From Selaginella moellendorffii (lineage: Eukaryota > Streptophyta > Lycopodiopsida > Selaginellales > Selaginellaceae), in NCBI RefSeq assembly GCF_000143415.4, contig NW_003314326.1:59414-123413 (forward strand): DNA of 64,000 nucleotides, given 5' to 3'. The notes under the pieces are model-generated. The model had not been told where the DNA came from. It worked only from the letters and a program-made list of their open reading frames with translations, and did no database searches. This document shows positions 24,131 through 36,298 of the stretch, one piece after another (positions within the stretch are counted from its first letter, which is position 1; each line of letters starts with the position of its first letter). A program made the position numbers and the translations under genes.

Positions 24131-25540
24131 GTCTGGCACTATTTTGTGTGCAAGTGCTGGATATGGGGAGCTGGTGCTCGTCGTTTCGTAGCGCAATGGG
24201 CTTGGAGTTCGGCTCTAAATTCAGGTGCGCTACACAAAGGCTGTGCATTTGAGCCGTTGGATCTGTGCGATCTGATGGTGGAGGAGAGAGGAGAGGGAAG
24301 CATGAGTGGGCCTTTGTAATGGCTATTGCTGTTGCAAAGGCTTTTCCCATGGCAGATTTTGGTGAGGCACAGCATTTCTATGGTGATCTCTAGGTGGTGT
24401 GGGTGCTCTGTGTGGTAGGGAGCAGCTCCCTTGGCATTTTTATGATCTCTTGGTGGTGCCAAGGCACTGGACCAAAAGGGGGCAAAAAGCCTTTGTGCGG
24501 AGTTTGCTGTGCCAGACACGATTCAGGGGAGCTGGGCCACAGGAAACGCCAAAGAGATTGTTGTGTCGAGAAGCCAAGCTAATTCCCGGACTCTTAGTGG
24601 CAGTGAGCATCTCCAGGCAGGGATTTTTTGTGGCACTGTGGCAGCAAGGTGCGGCACACAGGGGCCAATGCAAATGCCTGGCTTGGAGACTTGCTGTGCC
24701 AGACCCTGGTGAGGGGAGAGAGGGGCAGCATGGCTGGTTTCTCTGAATCCAGAACCATGCTTGGAGTTGTCCTGGCTTGCTGTTGGCTTGACGTTGTGGC
24801 GTGGTCAAGACAGAATGCCCTGTCGTGATTGCTCCTTGCATCTTTCTCCTTCATAGCCCAGAATAAATCTAAGTACGATTCAGGCTTGGACCACGTGGAC
24901 CATTAGATCGGGAGATCTGACGGTGGAGAGGCAGGCATTTGCAATTGCGGTTGCAATTGTGTCTCCCACGGCAGATTCTGGTGGATCATAGCAGCTTTGT
25001 GGTGATGTCTGGGTGGTGCGAGTGCTCTCAACAGCAGGGAGCAATCCCCTTAGCATTTTTGGAGATCCCTTGGTGGTTGCTGCCTCGGGTGGTGCTGCTG
25101 GGCAGCAGCTGGCCGGGACGCAGTGCTAACGGGCTGGGCCACGACGAGCCACAGGGCTGGCGCTTTGGGCGGCAAGTGCTGGCCCAAGTGCTCGCTGTGG
25201 CGGTCGCTGGAGGCCGGCCGTGGCACGGCTGGCTGGCCGGCTGGAGCAGCAGCCGCAGCAGCTGCTGGTGTTGGCAGGCCGCGGGCTGTTGCAGTGGCTG
25301 GCGCTGCCTGCGTCGGCGGCTGCTGCTGCTGCTGGAGCAGCTGGCTGTGGTGACCTCGGCCGTGGCGTGCTCAAGGTGTAGCTGCCATGCTCACGTACCT
25401 TCCTCTCCATTGCCAAAAACCAAGTGCTAGGACTTAGAAATTTCTGGCAACTCAAAGGCTGAGCGTTTGAGCTGTTAGATCTGTACGATCCAACGGTGGA
25501 GGATCCAACAGCCAGTGGGAATGCCACTTACCGGACTCTC
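24131..25540 (+). repeat. Dispersed repeat of about 1.2 kb (partner of 1-1,030)
   Basis: Inverted match to 1-1,030. Within it, the block around 24,236-24,300 (GTTGGATCTGTGCGATC, GGTGGAGG) returns at about 25,447-25,503, indicating a tandem unit of about 1.2 kb. Contains a GCTGCTG-rich stretch (25,250-25,345). No supported gene. Confidence 0.7.
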
Positions 25541-25604
25541 TCGAGTCGGACTGCATAATTCAGGTCCGAGCAGTGAAGGCAAACTTTCACCCATGAGATA
25601 TAAT

Positions 25605-26460
25605 GCTGTCAGAGGTCACACAACACCTTCCAGATTTTCATCCCAGTGACTCCATCATCCAAACACACACCTTCCAGGTCGTACAGATTCAACCTGCCGT
25701 GAAGCTTTGGCAGAAGTGAGGCAGATAGGAAATCTGCACGATTCGCAAAAGCGGAGCTTAGCACTTCATAAAATACGCACCAGTCGTGCAGCATAAGCTC
25801 TCATATAAGAGGACACAGCTTAGAGGAGCTGTAAATCCAACCCAAACTTTGATCCTCCCCCTGCTTCCTGGCACGTGGAGTCACAAGTTGCCCGCATTCA
25901 AGAGCACCTTCTGCAGCGTCTCTCCTGTTGTAAAAGACCTTGATCTTTTCTAAGAGGATGGAGACGTGATGCAATCTTTGTGCTGTGACATGATCATAAT
26001 GTTGTGATCAAGCCACCTGACAAAAACTTTCACATAGTTGCCGTGTTCCCACCATGCATCCAAGGCTTGAATCAGAAACGTGTATCTGTTCGTGAAATAT
26101 AAAACGCGAGTGCTTCGAGACAACAGTAGCGTGCTGTGCTTATGCACCAGCCATCTGCAAAATTCAACGTTTCAGCAAGGAAAACAAAATTTCCAGAAAA
26201 TAGTATAGTCAGGAGGCACGTACCTTGGTAAGTTGGCTTGACCTGAGCCGATGAATTTCTCCCACAGACAGTCTGATGAACACAGAGCGTACCAGTGCTT
26301 GGAAACTTGTCTTGATGAAGATAAGTCTCTCGCTGTCATTGACGTAAAGACACCTCGTCTGGGATAGCGGAGATTGGACTCTGGTTGGAGCTCCCAGTTG
26401 CACCCAGTCGAGTTTGTGCAAGCGTTGCTAGGAATTCTTGAGCTTGTTTTCTTCTGGAGT
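25605..26460 (-). pseudogene. F-box-like gene relic with introns
   Basis: Reading the minus strand, IPDEVSL is followed after a frame change by MTARDLSSSRQVSKHWYALC and SSDCLWEKF, the pattern of an F-box motif (substrate receptor of SCF ubiquitin ligases). The missing residues and frame change between IPDEVSL and MTARDL indicate a small deletion. An intron (GTACGTGCC...GAATTTTGCAG) follows, then an exon ending at about 25,950 with VRWLDHN and a TAG. Further reading to 25,609 (LHDWCVFYEVLSSAFANRAD) is probably the C-terminal part. The substrate-binding region is not recognised. Frames are broken, so I call it a relic. Confidence 0.55.
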
Positions 26461-26612
26461 GTGTAAAGAAAGCCACAAGAGTCACCACAAAGCCCGCCGC
26501 TTCTGATCCTGGTGAATTTCAACAAACGAAAATGTGATGCCCGAACTCGGAATCTCTTTCTCAGGAACTCCCGGAGGATCGCATTCCTTACCGCTGCTCA
26601 CATCCGACTTTC

Positions 26613-28240
26613 TCAGCATCGTCTCCAGGAGTGGAATCTGGTTCGCCACTCGCCAGTCACAGACCATCTTCCGACAGACGTAATGTTCACATTAACTTGC
26701 TTCCAAGAAGGCCGGGTACAGCTGGAAGTAGAACTTGTACACAGGCCAACCTGCAGAGACGTAGAACAAAAGAAAGAATACCAGATGAATTCCATCAGCA
26801 GCAGTGTTGGTGACCCAGACTCGGTACGTTTTACCTCCATTCCTGCGTAAGGAGTGAACGATTCGAACAGACTTGTCAAGGAACGGCTTCATTTCTTCAC
26901 TTCGAGCGTTGGAACCCGTTTCATTAGAGCCGCCGGTGTTCCTGTCTAAGGATATTGACAGGATAAACACTAGTGACAGAGAGAACCATTCAGTAGCATG
27001 TACAGAGATTACCTACCTGGTCGAGGGTAAAACTGTGATATGTGGACCTGTGGGAACGTGTACTCTCGTATTAGTTCCATGATCCTGTCAAAATCCTCTG
27101 ATGTTTCTCCTGACAAGGATAAAAGCTCAATAAGATACAATCTTTTTCATGGATGCGAGTGTACCTGGAAATCCACAGATAACATCTGTAGCGATATGAA
27201 TCTCCGGGACTAGTCTTGTGAGAGTATCCACAATTTTTCTAAACTCGGAAAACGTGTACTCCCTCTTCATGCCCTGAAGAACACAGAAAACAGCTTACAG
27301 AGACAAAACAATCACCCAGAACATCAGTACCTCCAACACCGAGTCCCTTCCAGATTGAACCAGAACATGAAGGAACGAATACACGCAGGGGTGACAGCCA
27401 TTTCCTCCAGATGCTGTAAGATGTAGATTCGGAGCATTGTACTTCTGTCTATGAGGAAGCGCGGCAACTAAAGCACATAGAAGCGCTGGTATATTTGCTC
27501 CAATGTCTCGTCCTGTAGTGCAAAGAAAGAAAAAAGTAAATAAAAAATGCTAGCTTGAAACAGATAACCATAACCGTAAGCTCCAGTGTCGCCATATCTC
27601 CTTCACACCTTCAGACACCACGGTTTTCAATCTTTGCACCTGTAGATAAAGCTCAGTAACAGAGAAAAGAAACTGGCGAAGGTCCTTACTAGTGTGTCTA
27701 CTGTGTAGCTGCCAAGATGCCCGCGAGCATGCTTCGTCTTGCAGTATGTGCAAGCACCCAAGCAGCCAACGTTGATAGGAATGATCTCGACAAACTTGTT
27801 CTTACAAACCTGAAAACACAACAGCAAAAGAGATTATAAACTTTTGGCAAATCAAGAGACGGTAAAGCATCCCGTCGAAGCAGCCAGGCCTCGTGGCCTT
27901 TCAAAGTCTCCCCCGCTGTATTTGCTGCACTCCGATGACGCTGACAGCTTCGAGATCTTTTAAACCCTGAGGAACGCATCCAGCTATCCACCAAGGGAAT
28001 AGAGGCTGCTTTGCCTTTACGTATCAGTGTTTCCATTGTCGGAGCTTTCACAGTACACCTGCGAATAAAACAGCAGCAACAATTGATCCAGCTTAAGATT
28101 CTTCCTTCTGATACTGAACTTACGTGTTGATCAGCCAAAGATCAGCTCTCTGAGGAGAGTCCGAGATGGCCATAAGCCTGAAGCTGTCCTGCCATATACT
28201 CACTGCCGCTCTGAATGACTAGTCAACATTAGTTCTTTTC
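26613..28240 (-). pseudogene. CDKAL1-like: CDKAL1-type threonylcarbamoyladenosine tRNA methylthiotransferase relic
   Basis: The family adds a methylthio group to t6A37 of tRNA by radical SAM chemistry. Visible in order on the minus strand: SEYMAGQLQAYG, LINT|CTVK, AGCVPQG with GVQQI, LDLPK, the intact radical SAM triad in [70 protein letters not shown], and the C-terminal TRAM-like end ITSVGRWSVTGEW. Short GT-AG introns separate these blocks as in a real gene. Yet blocks lie in different frames, expected stretches are missing (after EIW, after QQI, in the region before HPCVY), a TGA sits near 26,887, and one residual intron is only 31 bp. These many small deletions argue for a pseudogene. Confidence 0.8.
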
Positions 28241-28439
28241 TACGTGAACCTACTCCAGTTTACCTGCCCGAATGCAGGTAAACTCAGTAAAGTCTACACC
28301 TCCACCATACCTCAATGCCAGTTTCAGGTGTTTTCTACCAACCTCACATCGAATGCAGTCGAAGCACAATGTCCCATTCTACGGCTAGAACCCTAAAAAT
28401 CAGAGTACCTAGGTTAGGGTTCCGCCAGAGAGCAGTCTC
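28241..28439 (+). promoter_or_regulatory. Promoter region of the P-loop NTPase gene
   Basis: The space between the divergent methylthiotransferase relic and the NTPase start. It contains telo-box-like AACCCTAA (about 28,388) and TTAGGGTT (about 28,414), which occur near plant transcription starts. No clear TATA box seen. Confidence 0.4.
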
Positions 28440-31076
28440 ATGGCGGATGGGGAAGAATTGGAATCAGATATCAGGGCTGGGAAGCGGCAAAGGGCGGATG
28501 GGCCTGAGCGATCGATTCAGCAGCAGATTGAGGAAGTCGAATCGGAGATCAGGGCCGTGCAACAAGCGATTGAGCAGGTTGAGCAGAAGGTGGAGCGCGC
28601 TGACCAGAAGGTGGATTCCACGCAGGGTGAGCTTCAGAAACACTGGATGGAGGAGAAAAAGCAGCTCCGTGAGAAGGAGAACCAGCTCCGTGAGCTTCAG
28701 AAGCACTGGATGGAGAAGGAGAAGCAGCTCCGTCAGCAGCTCATTCCCTCTAGTGGAGTTGTTTGGTCAAACGCCCGTGATCGGATTGCCAAGCTGAAGG
28801 AGCTCTTTGGACCTCGTCTTAAGCATGCCCGCATGTACAGAAAATGCCTTGAAAGGGATTCATTATCTTCTTTGCCAACTGGCTTGTCTCTGAAGGACAT
28901 CGGGCAGCAGTTTCCCATCGTTGGACGAGAGAAGACTGTGGATGCTTTGCTCAGGGGTAACTGGCTGTTGTACAAGCAATTCATGAGCAGTCAACACACA
29001 GACTGGGATGTGTTTAGGCGCCTCCACCATATAATGGGTGTGGTTGGATTCCCGGGTGCGGGAAAAACATCCCTTGGCAAGGCACTCCCACAAATACTCA
29101 TTGAGATGAGAAGGCAACGGAGTGATCCAGGGCTAAGGATTCAAGAACTTGCCTCACTTTTCGATACATCAACCGATGAGGTGCGACCGTGGGATGCCAT
29201 GATGAGCACCGTTGAACATCTCGACGTGCTCATGTACCATGATTTTATTTCAACTTTTCATGGCGAGACCGGGCTGGGTGATGCTCAGGTTTTGGCCCTG
29301 AGGACTTTGCATGCAGCTGTTTCTAGAGCAGATGGCCAAGATGACATCAGAAAAGATACTGGGACTTGGACGCCCTTTCCTTACCAAGAGCTTGTCGCTG
29401 TTGTTGATGCCGAAGCACCTGATTTGAGGAAGTTCCTCCTGTTTGATGACGTGATAGCTTTGTTGCGAGAAGTCTGCGAGCTCGGAGACCAAAACATTTT
29501 CCTGTCGTTCTTCTTTGATGAGATTGGGAGGAGCAACGTCCTTGTTCAGAAACTGTTTCGGCAGTTCATAGTTTGGAAGTACAGGAACGTGGGTGGCAAA
29601 ACGTTTGTCACTATGCTCGGAGCGACCAACCTTTTCACAGCGGCATCTTTGAGAGAGAGCGGTGACAGTGGATCATCTGAAGTGATTTATATTCCTGTCA
29701 ACCCTCTCAGCAGCAGCGATCGGGAGAAGCTGGTGTTGCAAGTCTTTAACAAGGTGCTGAGGACTTCAAACCGTGAAGAACTTCACGCTTTAAATGATGG
29801 CATGCAGCTGTTGTGCAAGCTGAGCGGAGGGAATCCGAGGTTGATTACCTTCATGGTTCAGGCTTTGGCTTCAGATGACCCAGACATGGCCCTTGACATT
29901 GACAACCTTGCGCTGAGAATTCAGGAGCCCTTCCTGAGAGACAAAGTAAGGCGGATTCTGGATCGTGTGTGGAGCCTATGCAGAAGATTCAAATATTACA
30001 ATGGCTTTGCCGGGGATGAGAGATTTTCTTATCTCTTACGAGCAATTCAAGCATCGATGCTTCGTGAGCATGTCTCAAGGAATGGACCGGTTCTGCTGCA
30101 GGCCTTTCCAAGAGAAAATGTTTTGACATGGGAAGCTCTGGAGAGTTGTGGAGTAGTGGCTGTGGTTCTTGACGAAGAAAAGGCTCTGGTGGAGTTTTCA
30201 CCTGTGTTACTGCATAAGCTAACACTCCAGCGGGAGGACCTTTTTGGCTCTACAACTTTTGATTTGACAACAATGTCAACGGATGATTGGAAGCAGAAGG
30301 AAGACAACGATTTGTTGTCTCTGATCTTCAGCATCTACATTCATAAGGTATGTGAATTCTACGTTCATAGTCTTTCATAGTCTTGGTTACTAACATGTTA
30401 TTTGCAGTTACTATCGGGGGGTTCAGAGACCTTCATGCTGGCGGATGTGTTGCCTTGCGATTGGTACATCCCTGACAATCTGAAGAACCGAAAGTTCAGG
30501 TTCCCCACTTTTCCAGTTTCAATCAAGCAACTGAGTCCAGGTATGTTCTTGTTTTTAGTTTTTTGGTTTCGGATCAAACACAGTAGTCCAGGCTCAAAGG
30601 AGGAGGTTCAAAGGTCAGGGACTTGGGCCATCTGTGGACCTCGGAACAGCAGGGCTGATACCTTCCTGATACTCGAGGAAGTAAAAGGCATTGATTTGGA
30701 GCCATTTCTTTTGTACATCCAAAGCAAGTGCTCTGGAGACCCTCTTAAGCCAGCCATTGCGGATTGGTTGGAAGTCGTTCGAAATCTTAAGAGTGACGTC
30801 CGAAGACTGATTGCTATCAAGGACAATGAGCAGCCTGGCAATGAAAGTAAGTCCATACGTTATACATTTTTCGTTTATTTTTTATTTTTGTTTTTTGTAG
30901 AGTATGCTCGAACGAACTTTGGATATGTATTTTTCTCGGACAAGGACAATTCATCAGCTCTCTCATATCAAAAGTCTAATCCGATGGATATATATGCCTC
31001 AAGTGTTATTATCGGCTCCAATTTTGGTATGATCGAGCAGATTGCAGCTGTAAGGCATACCAAAATGTGTATGTGA
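28440..31076 (+). CDS. Coiled-coil P-loop NTPase, Crinkler/RHS-type-like
   Basis: Four exons: 28,440-30,347, 30,408-30,540, 30,592-30,846, 30,901-31,076; introns of 60, 51 and 54 bp, all GT-AG. The spliced frame is 823 codons without a stop. Residues about 25-100 are a charged heptad-like coiled coil with an internal repeat (LQKHWMEE / LQKHWMEK). A Walker A motif GFPGAGKTS is at about residue 203, a Walker B-like FLSFFFDEIG at about 352, a sensor-like VTMLGATN, and a GGNPRL helix motif at about 463, typical of STAND/AAA-like ATPases. The arrangement resembles the Crinkler-RHS-type proteins known from eukaryotes, including early land plants, but this assignment is inference. The C-terminal 320 residues are not recognised. 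The C-terminus is uncertain; exon 2 onward could be spliced otherwise. It is the only intact host-like gene here. Confidence 0.7.
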
Positions 31077-31862
31077 TCACCAGTATTTAGTGGTAAAGGA
31101 GGCTTTCCAGGTGCGATTCAGCTAGACTTTGATACAAAGTGAGTCTTACGATTCTGGTTTTCCTTTGGTAGGTGACTGGATTCTCTATTGGTGACAGTAA
31201 GGGAAACGGCATAGATAATGTGTTGATGACGTTGAGTGCACAACAATCCATATTTAAGTTTATTTAAGAAATTTAGTTTAAAAAGTCATAATTATTATTA
31301 TTTCAGTTATTTTAAATTCATGTATAGTCATATATAGTAAATCCATATATATGTATTTAGTCTGGGCTTAGGTGTCTCTCTTAAAACATTTCCTTCTCTT
31401 CTATTTGATTATTTACAAGCAGCCATGTAGGTATTTCATTTGATTGATATCTTTTAGATTTCTTGCTCTTATAGTTGGCATATTAAACTATGTCCATGGA
31501 TGTAACAAAGTTTCCCTTTTGACTATTGAGTTTTTGTCAAAAGTTCCGAAATGGAATGGTTATATCAATAGAAGTTGAGATTACTCGAAAATAAGTAGTG
31601 GGATTGAGATAGAGGAAGAGTCTCAAACAAGTTTAGCAAGAACTAAATTAGTGAAAGGGAGAGAACCACCACAGGTGGTCGATCGAGTTTTTATGTTAGA
31701 GAGACTATGCTTCTTGGAGGATGGACAAGGCATGATGAGCCTTCGGTGTCAAACCATTGACGAATATTGGCTAGGTGCCAAGGATGGAAAGGGTAATACA
31801 TACTAATATTACTTTATAAAATAATTTATCATTTGATGAGGACATCAAAATTCATCTATGGG
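31077..31862. other. AT-rich intergenic region, no gene seen
   Basis: Downstream flank of the NTPase gene; no supported reading frame or repeat. It ends where an LTR starts. Confidence 0.5.
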
Positions 31863-33425
31863 TGGTGGACACAAATCCCTAAGCCCCAAAGTGGAGCCAA
31901 AAGGGTGCCACGTGATAGTGGCTGAAGCGAGAGCCAAATAAGCGTAACATGTTTGGACTAAAAGCTCCAACTTGAAAGGTCAAGAGTGGGAGTGGAACTC
32001 CTAACGAAGTGCTCGAGGAACAAGCATGAAGTGAGCAATAAGTGAGTCTCTAGAAATGGGACACAAGAGGACCAACACATGACATATGGAAGTGTCCAAG
32101 AAGGAGTCCGAGATAGATCTGAGATGGAGTCCAAGATGAACCCGAGATGGAGTCTGAGATGGACCCGAGATGGAGTCCGAGATGAACTCGAGATGGTGTC
32201 CGAGATGGACCTGAGATGGAGTTCGAGATGGAGTCGAGATGGAGTCCGAGATGGACCCGAGATGGAAGCCGAGATGGACCAAAGATGGAGTCCGAGATGG
32301 AACCGAGACTGAGACCGAGACCGAGACGAAGTCCAAGACCGAGTCCGAGTCTGAATCTGAGACTGAGACCGAGTCCAAGTCCAAGTCCGGATCTGAATAC
32401 TAATACAAGCTATTGGGTGAAAGCCCAAAGTGATCGTCCCCCGGGGGGGGGGGGGGGGGGGGGGGGAGGTGTGGGGGGTGTGGGGGATTCCAAAAGTATA
32501 ATAAAGAGAGTGTGAGGGTTGGACCCTAGTGGAGCCAGTTTGGCCCAAGAAGGCCATGCCTAGCTGTTGGGTGATGAGATAACCACTGAGAAGTCCAAAG
32601 CTAGAGTGAATACAGATTGATAAGCCGGGTAACTTGGTAAAGTGTTCAAGAGCCGGCTCTAGTTCCCCTGGGAGATTGAATGGTTGATGCTCCTAGTCCA
32701 AACGTGGGTGGCACTACCTACTTGGATACCTAGCGTGGCTCAACGGAACCTCACTCTAAGCCCATAGTTAGAGCACCTAAAGGCAGAAGGTGGGGAGAGT
32801 ACCCATAAGGCTTGCATAGGGCCATGATGTTCCAAAATATTGTCCTAAAGTCCCAGACTATGGAAAGGAAGAGGAGTGGTCCTTTAGTGTAGTGACCAAG
32901 GATATGGTCATGTGGTGAAAAAGTTCCAAAGGACAATGGGACTTAGTGGTCGAGCCTGTGGGCCTTGTTCCAATGGCAGTGTTGGCGAACACAACCATGG
33001 ACAGAAAAAGGACTTGGTGGGGACTATAAAAGGGATATTGGGGAAGGATGTTCCTCATGTTTATGGGCATCTTAAGGATACTAGGGAATGGATCTTAGAT
33101 GGTCTTTCATGGACAAATGGCTCAGTCTTTGAGAAACGAGACTATGATGCAAGTAGTGTTGGACCACCAGTGTGTTCAAGATGAATAGGCATGGCCTTAG
33201 CGTAACGGGCTAGTATGTCAGTGGTACCTTGGGGTGTTGATCATGGGACCGGACATGTGGAGCATTTGGACCAAGTCCAAAGGTTGAGTGGCGTGGATGC
33301 CATTCTCGGGGCTAGCAAATCCCAAATCCTGAATTGGACTTATGGAGGTTGTGAATAAGACTCCTCCAAGAGGTCGAAGGTGTGGTTAAATAACTAAAGT
33401 AGAATGGAAAAATTAGTCACTTACA
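31863..33425 (+). repeat. LTR (family 2), about 1.56 kb
   Basis: Aligns along its length with the inverted solo LTR at 54,339-56,110, from GGACACAAATCCCTAAGCC to the end TCACTTACA. Carries a minisatellite (32,100-32,395) and a 24-G run (32,443-32,466) after the shared GGGTGAAAGCCCAAAG motif. No 5-bp target duplication is evident, so the element it belonged to was rearranged. Confidence 0.8.
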
Positions 33426-34423
33426 CTCTCCTAGTTGTGGCGACTATGTACAAACTTGTTATTGAGGCTACTCTTGTGCTGGTTCTTTGCCTTTGTGTTC
33501 ACATGATTAGATATCTCAATAATGGTATCCTATAGTGTTGAACCCTTCATGATTTAGAAGTATCATATTGAGAATTTTGCCTACATCTTCTTTGTGTATA
33601 TCAGATCAAAAGAGATCTCTTGCATTGCTTTTGTCAAGTGCCGCCAATGACTGTTGGATTTTTTGTTGTTTCCTTGCCTATCCTTTCGACAAATGTCCAA
33701 CCATCCTTGTCCATAGAGATCCACTGAGTTCTCCTGTACAATCATCAGCTCTTTGAGGGCATCGTGGACAAAGAGCTACATCAATGATGCACCAAGACAT
33801 TTCCCCATACTCTGCTTGCAGTACTCTCGTGCGTCTTCAAAAGCTGTTTCAAATTTTTTTAACTAGTGAACCAAGATTTCCAAGCCATAAAAGGCTTTTA
33901 GCATGTCTCTGTTTCTTTCCGTTTCCCCCACTTTGAACATCAAGTCAGCCTCTGCATATGTTCTCATCCCAGAACTGTGCAGGTCCCACTGTCAAGAATC
34001 CCCCAATTCTTGCCACATTCCTGACTCTCGCCAGATTCCTGACCTACAAACCACATTCCTGACTCTCGAGACACTTCCCTATTCCTGACTCTCTGATTTC
34101 CCATACGATTCCTGATGATGACGTGGCACCTTCTTGACCTCAACTATATTTAGGCCGTCTTAGATCTAAGAGTGGTGGAGCTTCATCAACCTATAGTATA
34201 TATAGGTTAGCCTTGTTCCATTTCTCCATAATCTGAATTAATGCCAGTCTAAGGCTTCTTCTTCGTTTCCACTAGTTTTTCTTTTTGTCTTCTACATTTT
34301 CCAGTCTTGATCTTGTTGGGGGTCTTGACAGTTTGATTCAGATTGTGTTTTTTTGTTTTTGCTTTAGCTCGTTTTGATTGTTTGACTGCCTTGCCTTTTT
34401 CCCCCTTTTTCTTTCTTCTTTGC
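33426..34423 (+). other. Leader/LTR-like region before a gag relic
   Basis: No protein supported. It has repeated ATTCCTGACTCTC motifs (about 34,010-34,115) and TATA-like ACTATATTTAGG (about 34,143) and AGTATATATAGG, so it may be a retrotransposon promoter and leader. Confidence 0.4.
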
Positions 34424-35381
34424 CGATGGAGTCTCCAAGCCATCCTAATTTCTTTGCCAAAGTCCTTGCAAAAATCCAGTCTGAGAATATCAAGCTGAAG
34501 GCAACCCTTCTTCACATGCAGTAGGAGCTTGCTTCACTTTCGGCTCAAGGATCCAACAAAGTTCCTGAACCGAAGGTGAGTTTCCCAGCAAAATTTTCAG
34601 GCAAGCATTCGGAGCTTTGCGGATTCCTGGACCAGATGGAGCTGATCTTCACACTTCAACATTGGTGGTACCCCACTCCCGAGTCTCAAATCGGCGCAAT
34701 CGGGACATTGCTCGAAGGTGCAACTTTGTCATGGTTTTCTTCTGGTTTCGACCTGGTTCTCCTGTTATGGTTCTGGAGCTGATGGATCTTCAGTTGTTCA
34801 AAGAGAAGCTCGAAGCATATTTTGGTGAGACGGATTGGGTTCAGGCTGCCACCACAAAGATAAGACGTCTCTCTTAGGGGTCTCGTCCTGCCTCGATCTA
34901 TGCTGCAGAGTTCCAACTCCTTGCTTTGCACACTTAGTGGGATGAGCAGGCCCTGATTAATCAATTTCGTTTCAGCCTCAACAACGGTGTCAAGGATTTG
35001 TTGCTCACCATGGAGGATCCCACGGACCTGTCGGATGCCATCAATAAAGTTGTTTGATGCGACAATCATCTCTTTGAATGTCGCCAGAAAAGTCACCGCG
35101 CCGCCTAGACTCAGGAATCCTAGCTTGAGTCTTCGGGGTATACTCCTGAACCTACTACTCCAGTCCCGATGGAAATTTCTGGTACTCCCCGACTCATTAG
35201 AGGGAAGTTGAGTCCTACTGAGAAGCAATGTCAAATATCTCATAATCTTTACCTCTACTGTGCTGATCTTAATCACAAAGCAGTTGTGTGTCCCAAGAAG
35301 CCTCCCCAATTGCTTGAGTTCACTCTGCCTCAAGGTCCACCTCTGTTGCAGTTGGAAAATGACCCTGTCCAAATAGAGTAA
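34424..35381 (+). pseudogene. Ty3 gag relic ending at the giant transposon's terminus
   Basis: Starts ATG GAG TCT. Gag domain (SFPAKFSGKHSELCGFLDQM...GATLSWF) and, in a shifted frame, FKEKLEAYFGE, then a damaged zinc knuckle in which the first Cys of the CX2C motif is Tyr. In-frame stops (TAG at about 34,521, 34,876 and 34,936; TGA at about 35,056; TAG at about 35,106) are frequent, again mostly TAG. The terminal TAA overlaps the first base of the transposon. Confidence 0.7.
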
Positions 35382-35406
35382 AGCTCTATTTCGTTAAAGT
35401 GGAATT
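35381..35406 (+). repeat. Left terminal inverted repeat
   Basis: Begins AAGCTCTATTTCGTTAAAGT; pairs with 48,466-48,491 in inverse orientation and equals the terminus of copy 1 at 17,071. Confidence 0.9.
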
Positions 35407-36040
35407 TATTCAGTAAAATGGGACTAGGTACAAATTTTCAAGTATTTGAAAATGACGTGAAATTATATGTTTTTTGTCCAGGGGCTAGACATATCTGGGG
35501 CATGGTGACTAGCGCGGTGACTTTGTGTCCAGACTGAGTCCATCTGGTTGTATAATAAATCTCATTGTCAAGGTGAACAAGCCGAATCTGAAGCTAAAGA
35601 AGAGCGATGGCATGCGTGCACACACTATTTGTTTATTCATTGAGCGTGTGGTGAGCTTTCCAAGATGAACGTCATTCCTATTAGCCAGACATATAACTTA
35701 ATGGTGAGAACATTTAGATATTATTCAATGTTATCTTTTTCTAACGAATCTAATTGTGAAGGTGTAGCAAGAGGCATTGCTAGTCTGGAGAAGTCATTTA
35801 ACTCATTTGACCCTTAGTGTATTTTCATGAAACTAAATAACATTCATATTATTAAGGAATTTCTCTAGTACCTTTTTTTTACGACATAGAGGCTTGCATT
35901 TCTTTCAAAGGTGATTTAGTAAAAGGCCTGAGGGCATATGTCATTCTATTTCTCAAACCGGTATTAAGATATACTAGTGCAAAGGGAAAAAGGTATTTGG
36001 TGATCAAGTAAATGGCATGAGGGCACACGCCATTATAAGC

Positions 36041-36298
36041 CTAAGTGCTAGTGGACACCTCCTTTTTGGTACTCTCAGCGGTACTATCATCCTTCTCCGG
36101 GTCAGTTGTTTTGCTTTGGATTGTTGTCTCTGACGTTACTGGGGCGTTCTCGATAGTTGTTAATGTTGCCGTTTGTTCAGAAAAATGATCACCTGGAGTA
36201 TAGTACGGGGAGTTTGGAAGACTTATATATTCTACATCTTCACCTATCTCCTTCTCCGTCTCCTTTTTTGCCTCACTTACAGATTTTGTGCTTGCCAT
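36041..36298 (-). CDS. Small acidic ORF of the giant transposon, copy 2
   Basis: 85 codons, the counterpart of 16,154-16,411 with mostly conservative changes and no stop. Rich in Glu, Ser and Thr; no known domain or membrane segment. Conservation in both copies while other frames have decayed is mild support for coding. It could be a terminal exon of the transposase gene, since it lies 0.8 kb downstream on the same strand. Confidence 0.5.
   Translation of the reverse strand: MASTKSVSEAKKETEKEIGEDVEYISLPNSPYYTPGDHFSEQTATLTTIENAPVTSETTIQSKTTDPEKDDSTAESTKKEVSTST

Noticed and set aside
25609-26147. Cullin-like reading of the frame with VRWLDHN
   Set aside because: The similarity is a few residues; the preceding exon is F-box-like, so a single F-box gene is the simpler reading.
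34249-34515. Lys-rich minus-strand frame of 88 codons
   Set aside because: Opposite strand of a T-rich leader and the gag start; no supporting motif.
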